Part shown: in pieces, positions 18,360 to 27,406 of the stretch
Position numbering within the stretch: position 1 is the stretch's first letter
Layout: each line of letters starts with the position of its first letter
Assembly (NCBI GenBank): GCA_947165255.1
Contig: CAMUZR010000003.1
Location: forward strand, 62,001 to 126,000
Source of the DNA: an uncultured Bacteroidales bacterium
Lineage (GTDB): Bacteria > Bacteroidota > Bacteroidia > Bacteroidales > P3
Length of the DNA stretch: 64,000 bases
Direction of reading: 5' to 3'
The notes under the pieces: generated by a model
What the model was told of the DNA's origin: nothing
What the model saw: only the letters and a program-made list of their open reading frames with translations
The model's database searches: none
Program-made: the position numbers and the translations under genes

Positions 18360-19448
18360 GTGAGATCTTTCCCAAAACTTGATCAGTATATACTTCTCAA
18401 GTACCTGAAGACCTTCTTACTGGCGATGGCACTCATTATCGTCATCGTCATCACATTCGATATTTCCGAGAAACTAGACGATTTCCTGAGTGGGCATGCC
18501 CCATTTCAGGAAATCGTTTTCGATTACTACCTCAACTTCATTCCTGGCTTCGTCAACCTCTACAGCCCTCTTTTCATCTTCATCAGCGTCATCTTCTTCA
18601 CCTCCAAAATGGCAGGCAACACCGAGGTCATAGCCATCCTCGGCAGCGGCATCAGCTATCGGCGCATGCTCCGCCCCTACATGTTCGGTGCCGCCATCGT
18701 GGCCATCATCGTCCTGGCCTTCGGCAACTTTCTCATCCCCGTCAACAACCGCACCCTGGACCAATTCGACAGCAAATACATCCACGTCCACCAACCCAAA
18801 TACTTCAGCAACCTCCATTTCCAAGTCAAACCCGGAGTGCAGATATACGCTGAAAGTTTCGATGCCAACACCCTGCGTGTAAACAACTTCCACCGCGATG
18901 TCTACGACAGGCACTATCGTCTTGTCGACCGCATCTCCTGCTCCAAAATCACCTACGACACCCTCACAGGCAAATGGGACTGCGAAAACTTCGTCCACCG
19001 CACCATCGACGGCCGCAAAGAGCACCTGGCGCGCGACGCCCGCTCCCTCCGCCAGCTCGACATCCTGCCCGAAGACTTCAGCTCCTCCTCCGTCAACATC
19101 ACCACCATGAACTCCGTCGACCTATATAAATATATTGTACGCGAGAAAATGCGTGGCTCCTCTGCCGTCATAGCAGCCAAAATCGAGCTCTACCAGCGCC
19201 TCCTCAACCCCATCTCCATCTTCATCATGACCCTCATCGGCGCTGGCGTATCCAGCCGCAAAACCCGTGGCGGCATCGGCATCCATCTGGCCATCGGCAT
19301 CTCCCTTGCCTTCGGCTACATCGTCTTCATGAAAGTCACCACCGTCTTTGCCGTCTTCGGCACCCTCAACCCCTTCCTCTCCGTGCTCCTCCCCCAACTC
19401 GTCTTCGCCATCGTGGCCGCCTACGTCATCCGCACCGCCCCCAAGTAA
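18360..19448 (+). CDS. LptF/LptG family permease (lipopolysaccharide export)
   Basis: 362 residues starting with GTG directly after the mutA stop codon and in the same frame. Three N-terminal and three C-terminal membrane helices flank a periplasmic beta-jellyroll (about 120-260: ...FSNLHFQVKPGVQIYAESFDANTLRVNNF...), the YjgP/YjgQ fold. LptF and LptG form the inner-membrane part of the LptBFGC machine that extracts lipopolysaccharide. Sequence does not say which of the two this is. Zero spacing to mutA suggests translational coupling. Confidence 0.9.
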   Translation: MRSFPKLDQYILLKYLKTFLLAMALIIVIVITFDISEKLDDFLSGHAPFQEIVFDYYLNFIPGFVNLYSPLFIFISVIFFTSKMAGNTEVIAILGSGISYRRMLRPYMFGAAIVAIIVLAFGNFLIPVNNRTLDQFDSKYIHVHQPKYFSNLHFQVKPGVQIYAESFDANTLRVNNFHRDVYDRHYRLVDRISCSKITYDTLTGKWDCENFVHRTIDGRKEHLARDARSLRQLDILPEDFSSSSVNITTMNSVDLYKYIVREKMRGSSAVIAAKIELYQRLLNPISIFIMTLIGAGVSSRKTRGGIGIHLAIGISLAFGYIVFMKVTTVFAVFGTLNPFLSVLLPQLVFAIVAAYVIRTAPK

Positions 19449-19474
19449 CCGAAAAAAAATCAAACCCCAACATA

Positions 19475-19894
19475 ATGACCATACAAGAAATCTCCAACAA
19501 TATCATCGACGAATTCGCCTGCTACGAAGAGTGGCTCGACAAATATGCCTACATAATCGAACTGGGCAAAGACTGCCCCGTCATCGACGAGAAAGACAAA
19601 ACCGAGAGCAACCTCATCAAAGGCTGCCAAAGCCGCGTGTGGCTCAGCTGCGAGCACCGCGACGGAAAACTCTGGTTCAAGGCCGACAGCGATGCCGTCA
19701 TCACCAAAGGCATCATCAGCCTGCTCATCCGCGTCCTCAACGGCCAGAGCCCCCAGGACATCCTCGATGCCGACCTCCATTTTATCGACGCCATCGGGCT
19801 AAAGGAACACCTCTCTCCCACCCGCTCCAACGGCCTCACCTCCATGGTCAAACAAATGAAAATGTACGCCCTGGCGTACACCGTGTCAAAATAA
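19475..19894 (+). CDS. sufE: SufE-like cysteine desulfurase sulfur acceptor
   Basis: 139 residues, the usual SufE length. The conserved active-site cysteine is Cys51 in KGCQSRVW; the flanking LIxxFxxxxDWxxKYxxIIELG-type start and the C-terminal RSNGLTSMVKQMK are also typical. It takes persulfide sulfur from SufS for Fe-S cluster assembly. It lies 26 nt after the permease and 15 nt before the MIP18-type gene. sufC and sufD lie 15 kb away, so the Suf genes are split. Confidence 0.92.
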   Translation: MTIQEISNNIIDEFACYEEWLDKYAYIIELGKDCPVIDEKDKTESNLIKGCQSRVWLSCEHRDGKLWFKADSDAVITKGIISLLIRVLNGQSPQDILDADLHFIDAIGLKEHLSPTRSNGLTSMVKQMKMYALAYTVSK

Positions 19895-19909
19895 ACAACA
19901 CCTCTTCTT

Positions 19910-20227
19910 ATGGAACCCACCCAAGAAACCCTCCGCTCGGCCATCGTCAACTGCCTCAAAAACATCTACGACCCCGAAATACCCGTCAACATCTACGACC
20001 TGGGGCTCATCTACAACATCGACATCGACGACCAGTTCAACGTCAAAATACTCATGACCATGACCGCCCCCGACTGTCCCGAAGCCGAATACATGTTTCA
20101 GGAAGTCAAACAAATGGTAGGCTACATACAAGGCATCAAATCCGTCGACGTCGAGCTCACCTTCAATCCCCCGTGGGACTTCAACACCCTCAGCGACGAA
20201 GTCAAGATAGAACTCGGCCTGCTCTAA
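19910..20227 (+). CDS. MIP18/DUF59-family Fe-S assembly protein (SufT-like)
   Basis: 105 residues with the DUF59 core: IYDPEIPVNIYDLGLIYNIDID and MTMTAPDCPEAEYMFQEV, containing the conserved cysteine. Family members (SufT, PaaD-like, MIP18) assist maturation of Fe-S proteins. The position 15 nt after sufE supports an Fe-S role. Complete, with normal length. Confidence 0.9.
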   Translation: MEPTQETLRSAIVNCLKNIYDPEIPVNIYDLGLIYNIDIDDQFNVKILMTMTAPDCPEAEYMFQEVKQMVGYIQGIKSVDVELTFNPPWDFNTLSDEVKIELGLL

Positions 20228-20256
20228 GCCCCCCAACCACCTAACAGGCAACCGCA

Positions 20257-21396
20257 TTGAACCTCCAGGCGCTCCTTTCCCGCAGCCACCGCCGTTTCCT
20301 CCGGCAGACAGCCCCCGCCCGCAGCACCTCTCTCTCGGGCATGGCGTGGCGTCGTTTTGCCCAAAACAAACTCTCCGTGGCCAGCCTGGTAGTCATCGCC
20401 CTCTTCGTGCTCATGGCGCTGTTGGGCTACCTCATCACCCCCGACGGCACACCCTACTGCAACCAGCAGTACCTCGAGTTGGCCACCCTCAAGCCCATGA
20501 CCCGCATCCAATTCACCTACGTCGACGACCATCTCCCGCAGCCCGCCACCGGCTGGCTCCACAAAATGCTCCACGGCCAACCCCTGCCCTACACCGCCAT
20601 CCCCACCTACCGCGCCACCGCCGTGGGCGACAGCGTCGACATCGAGAGCTACACCGGCGGCATACCCAACGAAGGCGTTGTGCGCCGCGTCTCCCGTGCC
20701 CAAATAGTAGACAGCCGCACCCGCACCTTCCTCCTCGGCACCGACAGTTACGGGCGCGACGTGCTCAGCATGATAATGATAGGCAGCCGCGTGAGCCTCT
20801 CCGTAGGACTTATCGCAGTGCTCATCGCCCTCCTCATAGGCATTACCCTCGGCTCCCTGGCCGCCTACTACGGCGGCTGGGTCGACAACCTCATCACCTG
20901 GCTCATCAACGTCGTCTGGTCCATACCCACCGTACTTTTGGTCATCGCCATCACCTTTGCCCTGGGCAAAGGCTTCTGGCAAGTATTCATCGCCGTGGGG
21001 CTCACCATGTGGGTCGACATAGCCCGCGTGGTGCGCGGCCAAGTCTACAGCATCAAAGAGAAAGAATACGTCGAAGCCGCCCGCGCCCTCGGCTTCAGCA
21101 CCTTCCGCACCATCTTCCGCCACATTCTGCCCAACATCACCGGCGCCGTCATAGTAGTCACCGCCTCCAACTTTGCCAGCGCCATCCTGCTCGAGGCCGG
21201 CCTCAGCTTCCTCGGCATCGGGGTGCAGCCTCCCATGCCCTCCTGGGGCACCATGGTCAAAGAGAACTACAGCTACATACTGCTCGACAGCGCCTACCTC
21301 GCCCTCCTGCCCGGACTGGCCATCATGCTTCTCGTACTGGCCTTTATGCTCCTCGGCAACGGACTGCGCGACGCCCTCGACATCAAAAAAGGCTGA
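20257..21396 (+). CDS. ABC transporter permease, OppC/DppC type
   Basis: 379 residues if the TTG at 20257 is used; an ATG at 20341 (MAWRRFAQNKLSV) would give 351. The OppC N-terminal segment and first helix (NKLSVASLVVIALFVLMALLGYLI) are followed by a periplasmic loop and a BPD_transp_1 domain with the EAA loop EYVEAARALGFSTFRTIFRHILPNI that docks on the ATPases. It should import a peptide or similar solute, but no OppB, ATPase or binding-protein gene is next to it. Confidence 0.88.
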   Translation: MNLQALLSRSHRRFLRQTAPARSTSLSGMAWRRFAQNKLSVASLVVIALFVLMALLGYLITPDGTPYCNQQYLELATLKPMTRIQFTYVDDHLPQPATGWLHKMLHGQPLPYTAIPTYRATAVGDSVDIESYTGGIPNEGVVRRVSRAQIVDSRTRTFLLGTDSYGRDVLSMIMIGSRVSLSVGLIAVLIALLIGITLGSLAAYYGGWVDNLITWLINVVWSIPTVLLVIAITFALGKGFWQVFIAVGLTMWVDIARVVRGQVYSIKEKEYVEAARALGFSTFRTIFRHILPNITGAVIVVTASNFASAILLEAGLSFLGIGVQPPMPSWGTMVKENYSYILLDSAYLALLPGLAIMLLVLAFMLLGNGLRDALDIKKG

Positions 21397-21501
21397 CCGA
21401 CATCTCCCAACACCCAATCAGTCAATGAAAAAAGTGTACATAACCAAGTCTCAAAAAATCGTAAAAAAACAAAAAAAGACAACTAGAAACAAAAAAAGTC
21501 G

Positions 21502-21509
21502 TATCTTTG
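21502..21509 (+). promoter_or_regulatory. -7 promoter element before the InlB-like lipoprotein gene
   Basis: TATCTTTG in an AT-rich stretch 65 nt upstream of the ATG at 21574; leaves a leader of about 60 nt made almost only of A and T. Confidence 0.65.
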
Positions 21510-21573
21510 CAAAATAAATAAACAAAAGAATAGTACAAACATAATTTATAAACATTTAAAAATCAACACAAAA

Positions 21574-22389
21574 ATGAAAAACGTTTTCAAATTCTTCAGC
21601 ATTGCACTTGCTGCAAGTGTCATGATGTTCACCTCCTGCAAACCCAATGACGATCCTGACAACCCTAACACCCCCACCACCTACACTGTGACCGTCAACT
21701 GCAACGACGCCACCCTGGGCACCGTCAGCGTATCTCCCAACAAGACCGAGTACGAAGCAGGCGACGTTGTGACCATCACCGCCACCCCCGCCAGCAACGC
21801 CAACTTCCTCTACTGGAACGGCACCATCACCGACAACCCCTACACCTTCACCGTTAGCGAGAACGTGACCTACACCGCTACCTTCGAGGCCAAACCCCAG
21901 CCCTCCTATGCTGTTACCTTCGACGGCACCGCTCTTGACGTTGCCGGTTGGCATGATGCAGTGTACGTCAACCAGGAAGGCACCTACCTTTTCGTCTTCC
22001 AGTGCGCTAAACGTGCTGAGGGCACACAAGTTTACTTCCCCTATTTCGTAAACCAACTCGTCGGCTCCACCACTACCGACATGGGCCTCTACAACACCGA
22101 GCTCTACAAAGACAACTTTTACACCGCTGGTGAAAACCAGTATGGCGACTGGCAGCTCTACAGAAATGGCACCCACACCGTCAACTGCACCGCTCTTGAC
22201 CTGACCACCGCCACCATGAGCGTCACCATGAGCGCCGAAATGTACTCCCTCACCGACGTGGTTGACAACGGTGCCGCTACCGATGGCTCCGACGCCACCC
22301 ACAAAATGCTGGCCATGACCCTCACCAACATGACCTACGAGCCCTACACCGGCAAAGGCGCCGTTAAAAAATACAACGTTGTAAAATAA
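21574..22389 (+). CDS. Surface lipoprotein with a divergent InlB B-repeat-like domain
   Basis: 271 residues. Lipoprotein signal with Cys22 (MMFTSCKPNDD), then a Pro/Asp/Asn spacer and an InlB B-repeat-like module (about 36-108: YTVTVNCNDATLGTVSVSP...EAGDVVTITATP..NANFLYWNG...YTATF). The remaining roughly 160 residues match no family I can name. The DN-rich segment right after the lipid cysteine resembles the lipoprotein export signal that sends Bacteroidota lipoproteins to the cell surface (inference). Confidence 0.8.
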   Translation: MKNVFKFFSIALAASVMMFTSCKPNDDPDNPNTPTTYTVTVNCNDATLGTVSVSPNKTEYEAGDVVTITATPASNANFLYWNGTITDNPYTFTVSENVTYTATFEAKPQPSYAVTFDGTALDVAGWHDAVYVNQEGTYLFVFQCAKRAEGTQVYFPYFVNQLVGSTTTDMGLYNTELYKDNFYTAGENQYGDWQLYRNGTHTVNCTALDLTTATMSVTMSAEMYSLTDVVDNGAATDGSDATHKMLAMTLTNMTYEPYTGKGAVKKYNVVK

Positions 22390-22418
22390 ATTTCTCAACT
22401 GTATAACAACCTAATACA

Positions 22419-22826
22419 ATGAAAAGAAATTTCCGTTTTGCAGCTGTTGCCCTGACCGCCATGGCCCTCATGGCTGCCTGCAACAACAACGCCCCCGAAG
22501 AGGTGGCTCTCGACACCCTTCCCGCTGTGGACACCACCGTGGTTGAGGAGGTCATCGACACCGTCATCGAAGAAGCCCCCGTTGAGGAAGCACAGCCCGT
22601 CAAGGCCGTAAAAAAAGCCGTCAAGAAAGAAGCCCAAAAGGCCGAGAAAACCGTGAAAGCCGCTGGCGCGAATGTCAAGAAAGACGTTCAAACCGTTAGC
22701 AACGAACTGAAAAAAGGCGAAGGCAGCTCCGTGAACGTTCAGAACACCGGCGCCAAACAAAACATGGATCCCCTCGGAACCAAAAAGAAACCCGCCTCTG
22801 AAGTCACCGGCTTCACCAAACACTAA
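22419..22826 (+). CDS. Small Ala/Lys/Glu-rich lipoprotein
   Basis: 135 residues; signal peptide with lipid Cys21 (ALMAACNNN). The mature part has an acidic Val/Glu/Pro stretch (VVEEVIDTVIEEAPVEEAQP), then a Lys/Ala-rich segment (VKAVKKAVKKEAQKAEKTVKA) that is probably helical, and a polar tail. No known family. It lies 29 nt after the InlB-like lipoprotein gene and just before a strong terminator, so these two form one transcript. Confidence 0.75.
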   Translation: MKRNFRFAAVALTAMALMAACNNNAPEEVALDTLPAVDTTVVEEVIDTVIEEAPVEEAQPVKAVKKAVKKEAQKAEKTVKAAGANVKKDVQTVSNELKKGEGSSVNVQNTGAKQNMDPLGTKKKPASEVTGFTKH

Positions 22827-22850
22827 TTCATCCAACTGAATTGAAACCTC

Positions 22851-22883
22851 AAGAGAGTGCCTCCAAAGGCACTCTCTTATTTT
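22851..22883 (+). terminator. Intrinsic terminator after the two lipoprotein genes
   Basis: An 11-bp perfect stem (AAGAGAGTGCC 22851-22861 with 22868-22878), a 6-nt loop, then ATTTTT. Confidence 0.92.
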
Positions 22884-22894
22884 TAAACCACCCT

Positions 22895-23407
22895 ATGATG
22901 AAAAAAAGAACCCTCACCCTGCTCTGCGGCCTCCTGCTCATGGTATCCTGCGGCAGCGACACCAAACAAATCCAACAGTCGGCCCAAGGCTACCTCGAAG
23001 CCCTCGGCAACTACCGTCCCACCGATGCCCGCCCCTACGCCACCGAGCAAACCTGCGACATCACCCTCAACTTCTACGAAAAACTACTCACCTACACCGA
23101 CAGCGCCGTCTACGCCAACAACATGCCCGCCACCATCACCCTGGGCGACATCACCCTCGCCGACACCACCGCCGACGTATCCTACCACAAAAGCACTCCC
23201 AGCACCCAGCAGGACGGCACCGTCCACCTTGTCAAGCGCGACGGCAAATGGCTGGTAGACCAAGTCATACAGGTGCCCGGCATCATGCAGGCCATCATGG
23301 ACACCGCTGCCGCAGCCCCCGCCTTCGACCAAGAGACCATCGAAGAAATGCGCCGCAACGGCCCTCACAAGGCTACTGAAATGACCCCGCAGCCAAAAAA
23401 CAAATAA
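22895..23407 (+). CDS. DUF4878-like lipoprotein (NTF2 fold)
   Basis: 170 residues from the ATG-ATG pair at 22895; an open extension to 22841 crosses the terminator and is rejected. Lipobox MVSCGSD places the lipid cysteine near residue 19. The mature part (QSAQGYLEALGNYRPTDARPYATEQT...GTVHLVKRDGKWLVDQVIQ) has the pattern of DUF4878/NTF2-like lipoproteins: a small cone-shaped fold ending in a KWLVD strand. Function unknown. Confidence 0.8.
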   Translation: MMKKRTLTLLCGLLLMVSCGSDTKQIQQSAQGYLEALGNYRPTDARPYATEQTCDITLNFYEKLLTYTDSAVYANNMPATITLGDITLADTTADVSYHKSTPSTQQDGTVHLVKRDGKWLVDQVIQVPGIMQAIMDTAAAAPAFDQETIEEMRRNGPHKATEMTPQPKNK

Positions 23408-23423
23408 AACCGAAAGCCGTCGC

Positions 23424-23780
23424 CTACTCGCCAGGAGTCAGCCGCAGCATCACCGAGTCGTGCACCCGCTGATAAATCTCGGGGTGGCGCGTATACCACG
23501 AAACCGTGGTGTCAAAAACCTCCTCGCTGATGCCATGCCGGGCCAGCAACGAATCATACGACGCTATCATCTCGGGCTGCAGCGTGTCGAACCGATACTT
23601 GCTCTCGAAGGCATAGAACCCCTCTAGCAGATAGGCTTCGGTCAGAAAATCGACAAATTGCCCCTCCTCCATCACCGGAGGCTGTGGCCGAGGCTCCGAC
23701 CCACACGACGAAAAGAAAGTCGCCACTGCCAGCACAAAGGCACAAACAGCTGAAAACGAAATATTTCTAACTTTTTTCAT
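23424..23780 (-). CDS. DUF4296-domain lipoprotein
   Basis: 118 residues from ATG 23780; the promoter element at 23808 excludes the upstream Met at 23855. Lipobox FFSSCGSE. The mature region (FVDFLTEAYLLEGFYAFES...YDSLLARHGISEEVFDTTVSWYTRHPEIYQRVHDSV) fits the Bacteroidota DUF4296 domain, a small helical domain of unknown role. It converges on the DUF4878-like gene with 16 nt between the stops. Confidence 0.85.
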   Translation of the reverse strand: MKKVRNISFSAVCAFVLAVATFFSSCGSEPRPQPPVMEEGQFVDFLTEAYLLEGFYAFESKYRFDTLQPEMIASYDSLLARHGISEEVFDTTVSWYTRHPEIYQRVHDSVMLRLTPGE

Positions 23781-23807
23781 AGAACCATTATCTAAACTAA
23801 CAAAGTG

Positions 23808-23815
23808 CAAAAATA
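23808..23815 (-). promoter_or_regulatory. -7 promoter element of the DUF4296 lipoprotein gene
   Basis: Reads TATTTTTG on the minus strand (TAnnTTTG), 27 nt before the ATG at 23780. Confidence 0.6.
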
Positions 23816-24082
23816 CACTTTTTTTGACGTTCCGACAAAATAAACTGCCGCCCACGATGCCTCGCCCTTCCTTCGCCCCACCTTTGTTCGTTGCCCTATA
23901 GTTCGTCTATCGTTCCTCTATCCCCGCACCAAAGAACTGCACGGCAACAAACCTCTCGGCCGAGAAGCCAAAGCGCGTCCAACCAAACGCCAAACGGCGG
24001 CGGCAAAGGCATGAAAAAGCACCCCGGAGAAAAGAAAAAAGAAATTTGCAAAGATTTTTCTTGCTATGTCAGAAAAAAGTTG

Positions 24083-24090
24083 TATCTTTG
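24083..24090 (+). promoter_or_regulatory. -7 promoter element of tRNA-Val
   Basis: TATCTTTG (TAnnTTTG), about 43 nt before the mature tRNA 5' end. Confidence 0.65.
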
Positions 24091-24133
24091 CACTCGAATT
24101 TAGGAGGTAAGAATTCGCCTAAAAAGAACTTAA

Positions 24134-24208
24134 GGGAGTATAGCTCAGTCGGTTCAGAGCATCTGCCTTACAAGCAGAGGGTCATTGGTTCGAATCCAAT
24201 TACTCCCA
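24134..24208 (+). tRNA. tRNA-Val (anticodon UAC)
   Basis: A full cloverleaf is readable: acceptor GGGAGTA/TACTCCC, D arm GCTC...GAGC, anticodon stem TCTGC/GCAGA with loop CTTACAA (anticodon TAC), and T arm ATTGG-TTCGAAT-CCAAT. The discriminator is A and CCA is not encoded (ACA follows). A terminator follows directly, so it is a single-tRNA transcript. Confidence 0.95.
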
Positions 24209-24212
24209 CAGA

Positions 24213-24243
24213 AGCCAGCAAGAACATCTCTTGTTGGCTTTTT
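24213..24243 (+). terminator. Intrinsic terminator after tRNA-Val
   Basis: An 11-bp stem AGCCAGCAAGA (24213-24223) with TCTTGTTGGCT (24229-24239), one G-T pair, a 5-nt loop, then TTTT. Confidence 0.9.
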
Positions 24244-24462
24244 GTTTAAGCAGAATTATAATGACGACACTGGATAGAGCCACCGGCACAATACGGCCCA
24301 CCCAGTGGGCCAAAGAAGGGCACAGAGTAGAGATTTAACACTAATTAACATGTTTTCTGCAGCAAAATGGCAATTTCCGTGTCATGATGGAGAAAAAATT
24401 GGCCATTGGCCACTGAAAATAATAGTAAATAAAAAAATAACAACAAATTAAATAATAACGCA

Positions 24463-27312
24463 ATGTCTACTAAATGCTATTTGAAGAGGATAATGCTGCT
24501 AGGCATGACTCTTTTTGTTTCTGTAGCAGCAATGGCACAGATGGACTACTGTAAGGGACTGAAAAATCCCACCAGCTTTGTAATAAACAGCGCCGGAAAC
24601 GCCGCCAACGCCTCGTGGTACGGCTTCACCGGCACCAAGAACAGCCAGGCCAGCACCTGCGCCAACTGGGGCATGTCGAGCTGGGGCTCACAGATACCGG
24701 CCACCCAACTGGCTTCAGAGGCCTCTGGTTCGAGCTGCACCATGGCCAACCCGGCATCGACCGACATCAACGGCAACAGCGACTACATGAACCGTTTTGT
24801 CATTAAAGGACCGGGCTACGACCACCTCACCTACAACCATCTCTCCTACCTGCCGCCCGACTCCACTTTCACCAGTTCGGTCCGCTTGGGCAACAACTGC
24901 GGCGGCGGCGCACAGGCCGAGATGCTGTGCTACCAGTTGGATGTCCGCCCGCAGAACTCTCTGATTTTCATTTGGTACGCCCTTTCATTACAGAACGGCC
25001 AGCACGCCGTGGCCGACAACCCCGAGTTTGCCATCATTATCGAAAAGAAGGTGGGCAACAACTGGCAGCGCATTGGCGGCGACACGCTTTGCTACATCCG
25101 CCCCACTCCGGCCGGTAGCGGCTCCGACGTTTCGCCATTCTATGTAGGAAGCACCGGTATGCAAAACTCCGGAGCCTCCAATGGCTGCAACATCTATCTG
25201 CCCTGGAACAAAGTAGCCATCAACCTGAACAAATACATCTACGAGACTATCCGCATCAAGATAGGCGCCGGCGACTGCAGCATGACCGTCCACTATGCCT
25301 GTGCCTACATTGCAGGCGAGTGCCAACCCATGGAAATTAAGGCTTCGGGCTGCCCGGCTGGTTCGACACAGACGGTGCAGAAACTGACAGCCCCGTCGGG
25401 ATTGGACAGCTACTCATGGTACAGATGCAACTCGGGCACTGAGGGCATTTCCAGCCTTTTCAATGTCCCTGACAATATCAACTTCACCCAAGTGCCGTCG
25501 GATAGCAACGTGTACGAATGCCAGGTGGAGGATTTCCTACTGACGGAAGGTTCCAGACCTAACCAGTATACCAACGAGCAGGTGTTCCGTTGCGACATGA
25601 CCTCTCACATGAACCCAGACTACCCCTTCACTTCGCGGGTGTACGTGAGGGTACTGAACACCAAGCCCTCCATGGCTATCGACACCCTCAAAGAGTGCAA
25701 TGGCAGCGTCACCCTAATCAACAAGAGCTTTGTGCCCAATGACCGTAACGCCAGCGACACCGCCAGGAGCAACTGGTGGTTCTACGCCGGTAGCGACACC
25801 CTCTCGCCCATTCTCGACAGCATCGTCGACTCCAGCATCCATGCCCACAACGGCATCACCCGGTTCCGCTGGGAAGAGCCCGGCACCTACGCCGTGAAGG
25901 TGCGTACCTACAACACCACCGACCGCAAATGCTTCTCCGACAGCACCTACAAAATCTTTGTCCTCGGCCGTCCGCACCCCGGTTTCACCATCTATCCTGG
26001 CCGTGACGTCTGCGCAGCCGAAACGGTCATCCTGCAGGACACCACCTCTAACAGCGTCCGCCGCGACTGGATTTTCTACGACTACCAGGACGGCGTGGCA
26101 GTAGGAGCCGACACCGTCAGACGCTATGGCAGAGGTACCAACGACACCATCAGCCGCGTGTTCGAAAACTACCGCAACCCCATTGAAATGGTTGCATACA
26201 ACGGTCTCTACACCCGCGACAGCGTCAACACCTACGACACCATCTGGTGCATCTCCAGCGCCTTCGACACCGTCGAAGTGTTCCAGCACCCCGAACTGCA
26301 AGTCACCGGCGACACCGTGGTGTGCAACGGACAGCAGACCGACATCCACGTCAGCACCGAGACCGAAGGCTGCCGCTACCGCTGGTATCTCGACACCCTC
26401 GGCAACGGCTACATTTCCGAAGGCCAAACCCTCAACACCATGCCCTACGCCGACACCTGCCGCTACTACGTGAAGGTCATCAGCCCCATGCAGTGCGAGG
26501 CCTGGGACAGCGTCAACGCCTACCGCGTCAACCCCGTCCTCTCCATCTCGCGCCACGACATGTGTGAGGGCGATGCCGTCACCCTCACGGCCGACAACGC
26601 CTACAGCTACAGCTGGACTGCCTCGCCGGCCGACTCATCCCTCGACATGCTGCTCGACCCCGACGGCCACGGCCCGCAGACCATCACCGTCACACCCCAC
26701 CAGACCACCGTATACACCATGGTGGGCCACGGCACCAACGACTGCAACGCCTCGCCCCTGACCGAGCAGATAACCGTGCACCCCGTGCCTACCGCCACCA
26801 TCGAGGCCTACCCCAGCTTTGTCGACTCCGACAACCCAGTGGTGACCCTCACCGACGCCTCGCCCTACAGCGTGCGCCGCGTGTGGCACTTCGAGGACGG
26901 CCTGGCCGAGGAATACACCTCGCCCTGCAGCCACAACTTCGGCGAGGTCTCGTCCGACTCCACCGCAGTCACCCTCGTGGCCTACAACGACCTCGACTGC
27001 TCCGACACCACTACGGTCAAACTGCCCGTCACCCAGTTCACCTTCTACGCGCCCAACGCCTTCACCCCCGAACGGCCCGACAACAACACCTTCCGCATCT
27101 ACACCGCCAATGAGCAGGAGAACTTCTCCATCTATATCTACGACCGCATGGGACGCCAGGTGTACTACAGCCAGGACCTCCACTTTGCCTGGGACGGCAC
27201 CTACGAGGGACAGAAGCTGCCGCAGGGCTCATACGCCTATGTCATCCGCTACCGCCGACCCGGCACGGAAGACATTGTCACACAGAAGGGCTCGATCACT
27301 CTGATAAGATAA
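24463..27312 (+). CDS. Secreted PKD-type protein with T9SS type B sorting domain (gliding-motility C-terminal family)
   Basis: 949 residues. Signal peptide to about 26 (...VSVAAMAQ), a Ser/Asn-rich N-terminal domain, then PKD/Ig-like segments (for example HPGFTIYPGRDVCAAETVILQDTTSN and a WHFEDGLAEEYTSPCSHNFGE stretch near 800). The C-terminus (about 862-949: FYAPNAFTPERPDNN...IYIYDRMGRQVYYS...WDGTYEGQKLPQGSYAYVIRY) is the CHU_C/gliding-motility type B sorting domain. It is exported by T9SS to the surface or medium. Function is probably structural or adhesive. Confidence 0.9.
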   Translation: MSTKCYLKRIMLLGMTLFVSVAAMAQMDYCKGLKNPTSFVINSAGNAANASWYGFTGTKNSQASTCANWGMSSWGSQIPATQLASEASGSSCTMANPASTDINGNSDYMNRFVIKGPGYDHLTYNHLSYLPPDSTFTSSVRLGNNCGGGAQAEMLCYQLDVRPQNSLIFIWYALSLQNGQHAVADNPEFAIIIEKKVGNNWQRIGGDTLCYIRPTPAGSGSDVSPFYVGSTGMQNSGASNGCNIYLPWNKVAINLNKYIYETIRIKIGAGDCSMTVHYACAYIAGECQPMEIKASGCPAGSTQTVQKLTAPSGLDSYSWYRCNSGTEGISSLFNVPDNINFTQVPSDSNVYECQVEDFLLTEGSRPNQYTNEQVFRCDMTSHMNPDYPFTSRVYVRVLNTKPSMAIDTLKECNGSVTLINKSFVPNDRNASDTARSNWWFYAGSDTLSPILDSIVDSSIHAHNGITRFRWEEPGTYAVKVRTYNTTDRKCFSDSTYKIFVLGRPHPGFTIYPGRDVCAAETVILQDTTSNSVRRDWIFYDYQDGVAVGADTVRRYGRGTNDTISRVFENYRNPIEMVAYNGLYTRDSVNTYDTIWCISSAFDTVEVFQHPELQVTGDTVVCNGQQTDIHVSTETEGCRYRWYLDTLGNGYISEGQTLNTMPYADTCRYYVKVISPMQCEAWDSVNAYRVNPVLSISRHDMCEGDAVTLTADNAYSYSWTASPADSSLDMLLDPDGHGPQTITVTPHQTTVYTMVGHGTNDCNASPLTEQITVHPVPTATIEAYPSFVDSDNPVVTLTDASPYSVRRVWHFEDGLAEEYTSPCSHNFGEVSSDSTAVTLVAYNDLDCSDTTTVKLPVTQFTFYAPNAFTPERPDNNTFRIYTANEQENFSIYIYDRMGRQVYYSQDLHFAWDGTYEGQKLPQGSYAYVIRYRRPGTEDIVTQKGSITLIR

Positions 27313-27341
27313 TACTATCTTTTTAATGACCACTATGGTAT

Positions 27342-27372
27342 AGGGCGGGAGCCGCAAGGCTGCCGCCCTTTA
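27342..27372 (+). terminator. Intrinsic terminator between the type B T9SS gene and recQ
   Basis: AGGGCGG-g-AGCC, GCAA tetraloop, GGCT-g-CCGCCCT (27342-27369) followed by TTAT; a strong GC hairpin with a GNRA-type loop. Confidence 0.8.
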
Positions 27373-27406
27373 TACTGAAAACTGCTGAAAACAAAAGGGA
27401 CCACCT

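Larger units (their letters stand above)
23781..24133. other. Gene-free stretch between the DUF4296 gene and tRNA-Val
   Basis: Holds the minus-strand promoter of the DUF4296 gene (CAAAAATA at 23808-23815, i.e. TATTTTTG) and the plus-strand promoter of the tRNA (24083-24090). The middle, about 23850-24040, shows nothing I can assign. Confidence 0.6.

Noticed and set aside
20224..21417. 397-codon minus-strand ORF opposite the OppC-type permease
   Set aside because: His/Gly/Glu-rich low-complexity product; shadow ORF.
23891..24103. 70-codon ORF before tRNA-Val
   Set aside because: Polar random-like translation that runs through the tRNA promoter.
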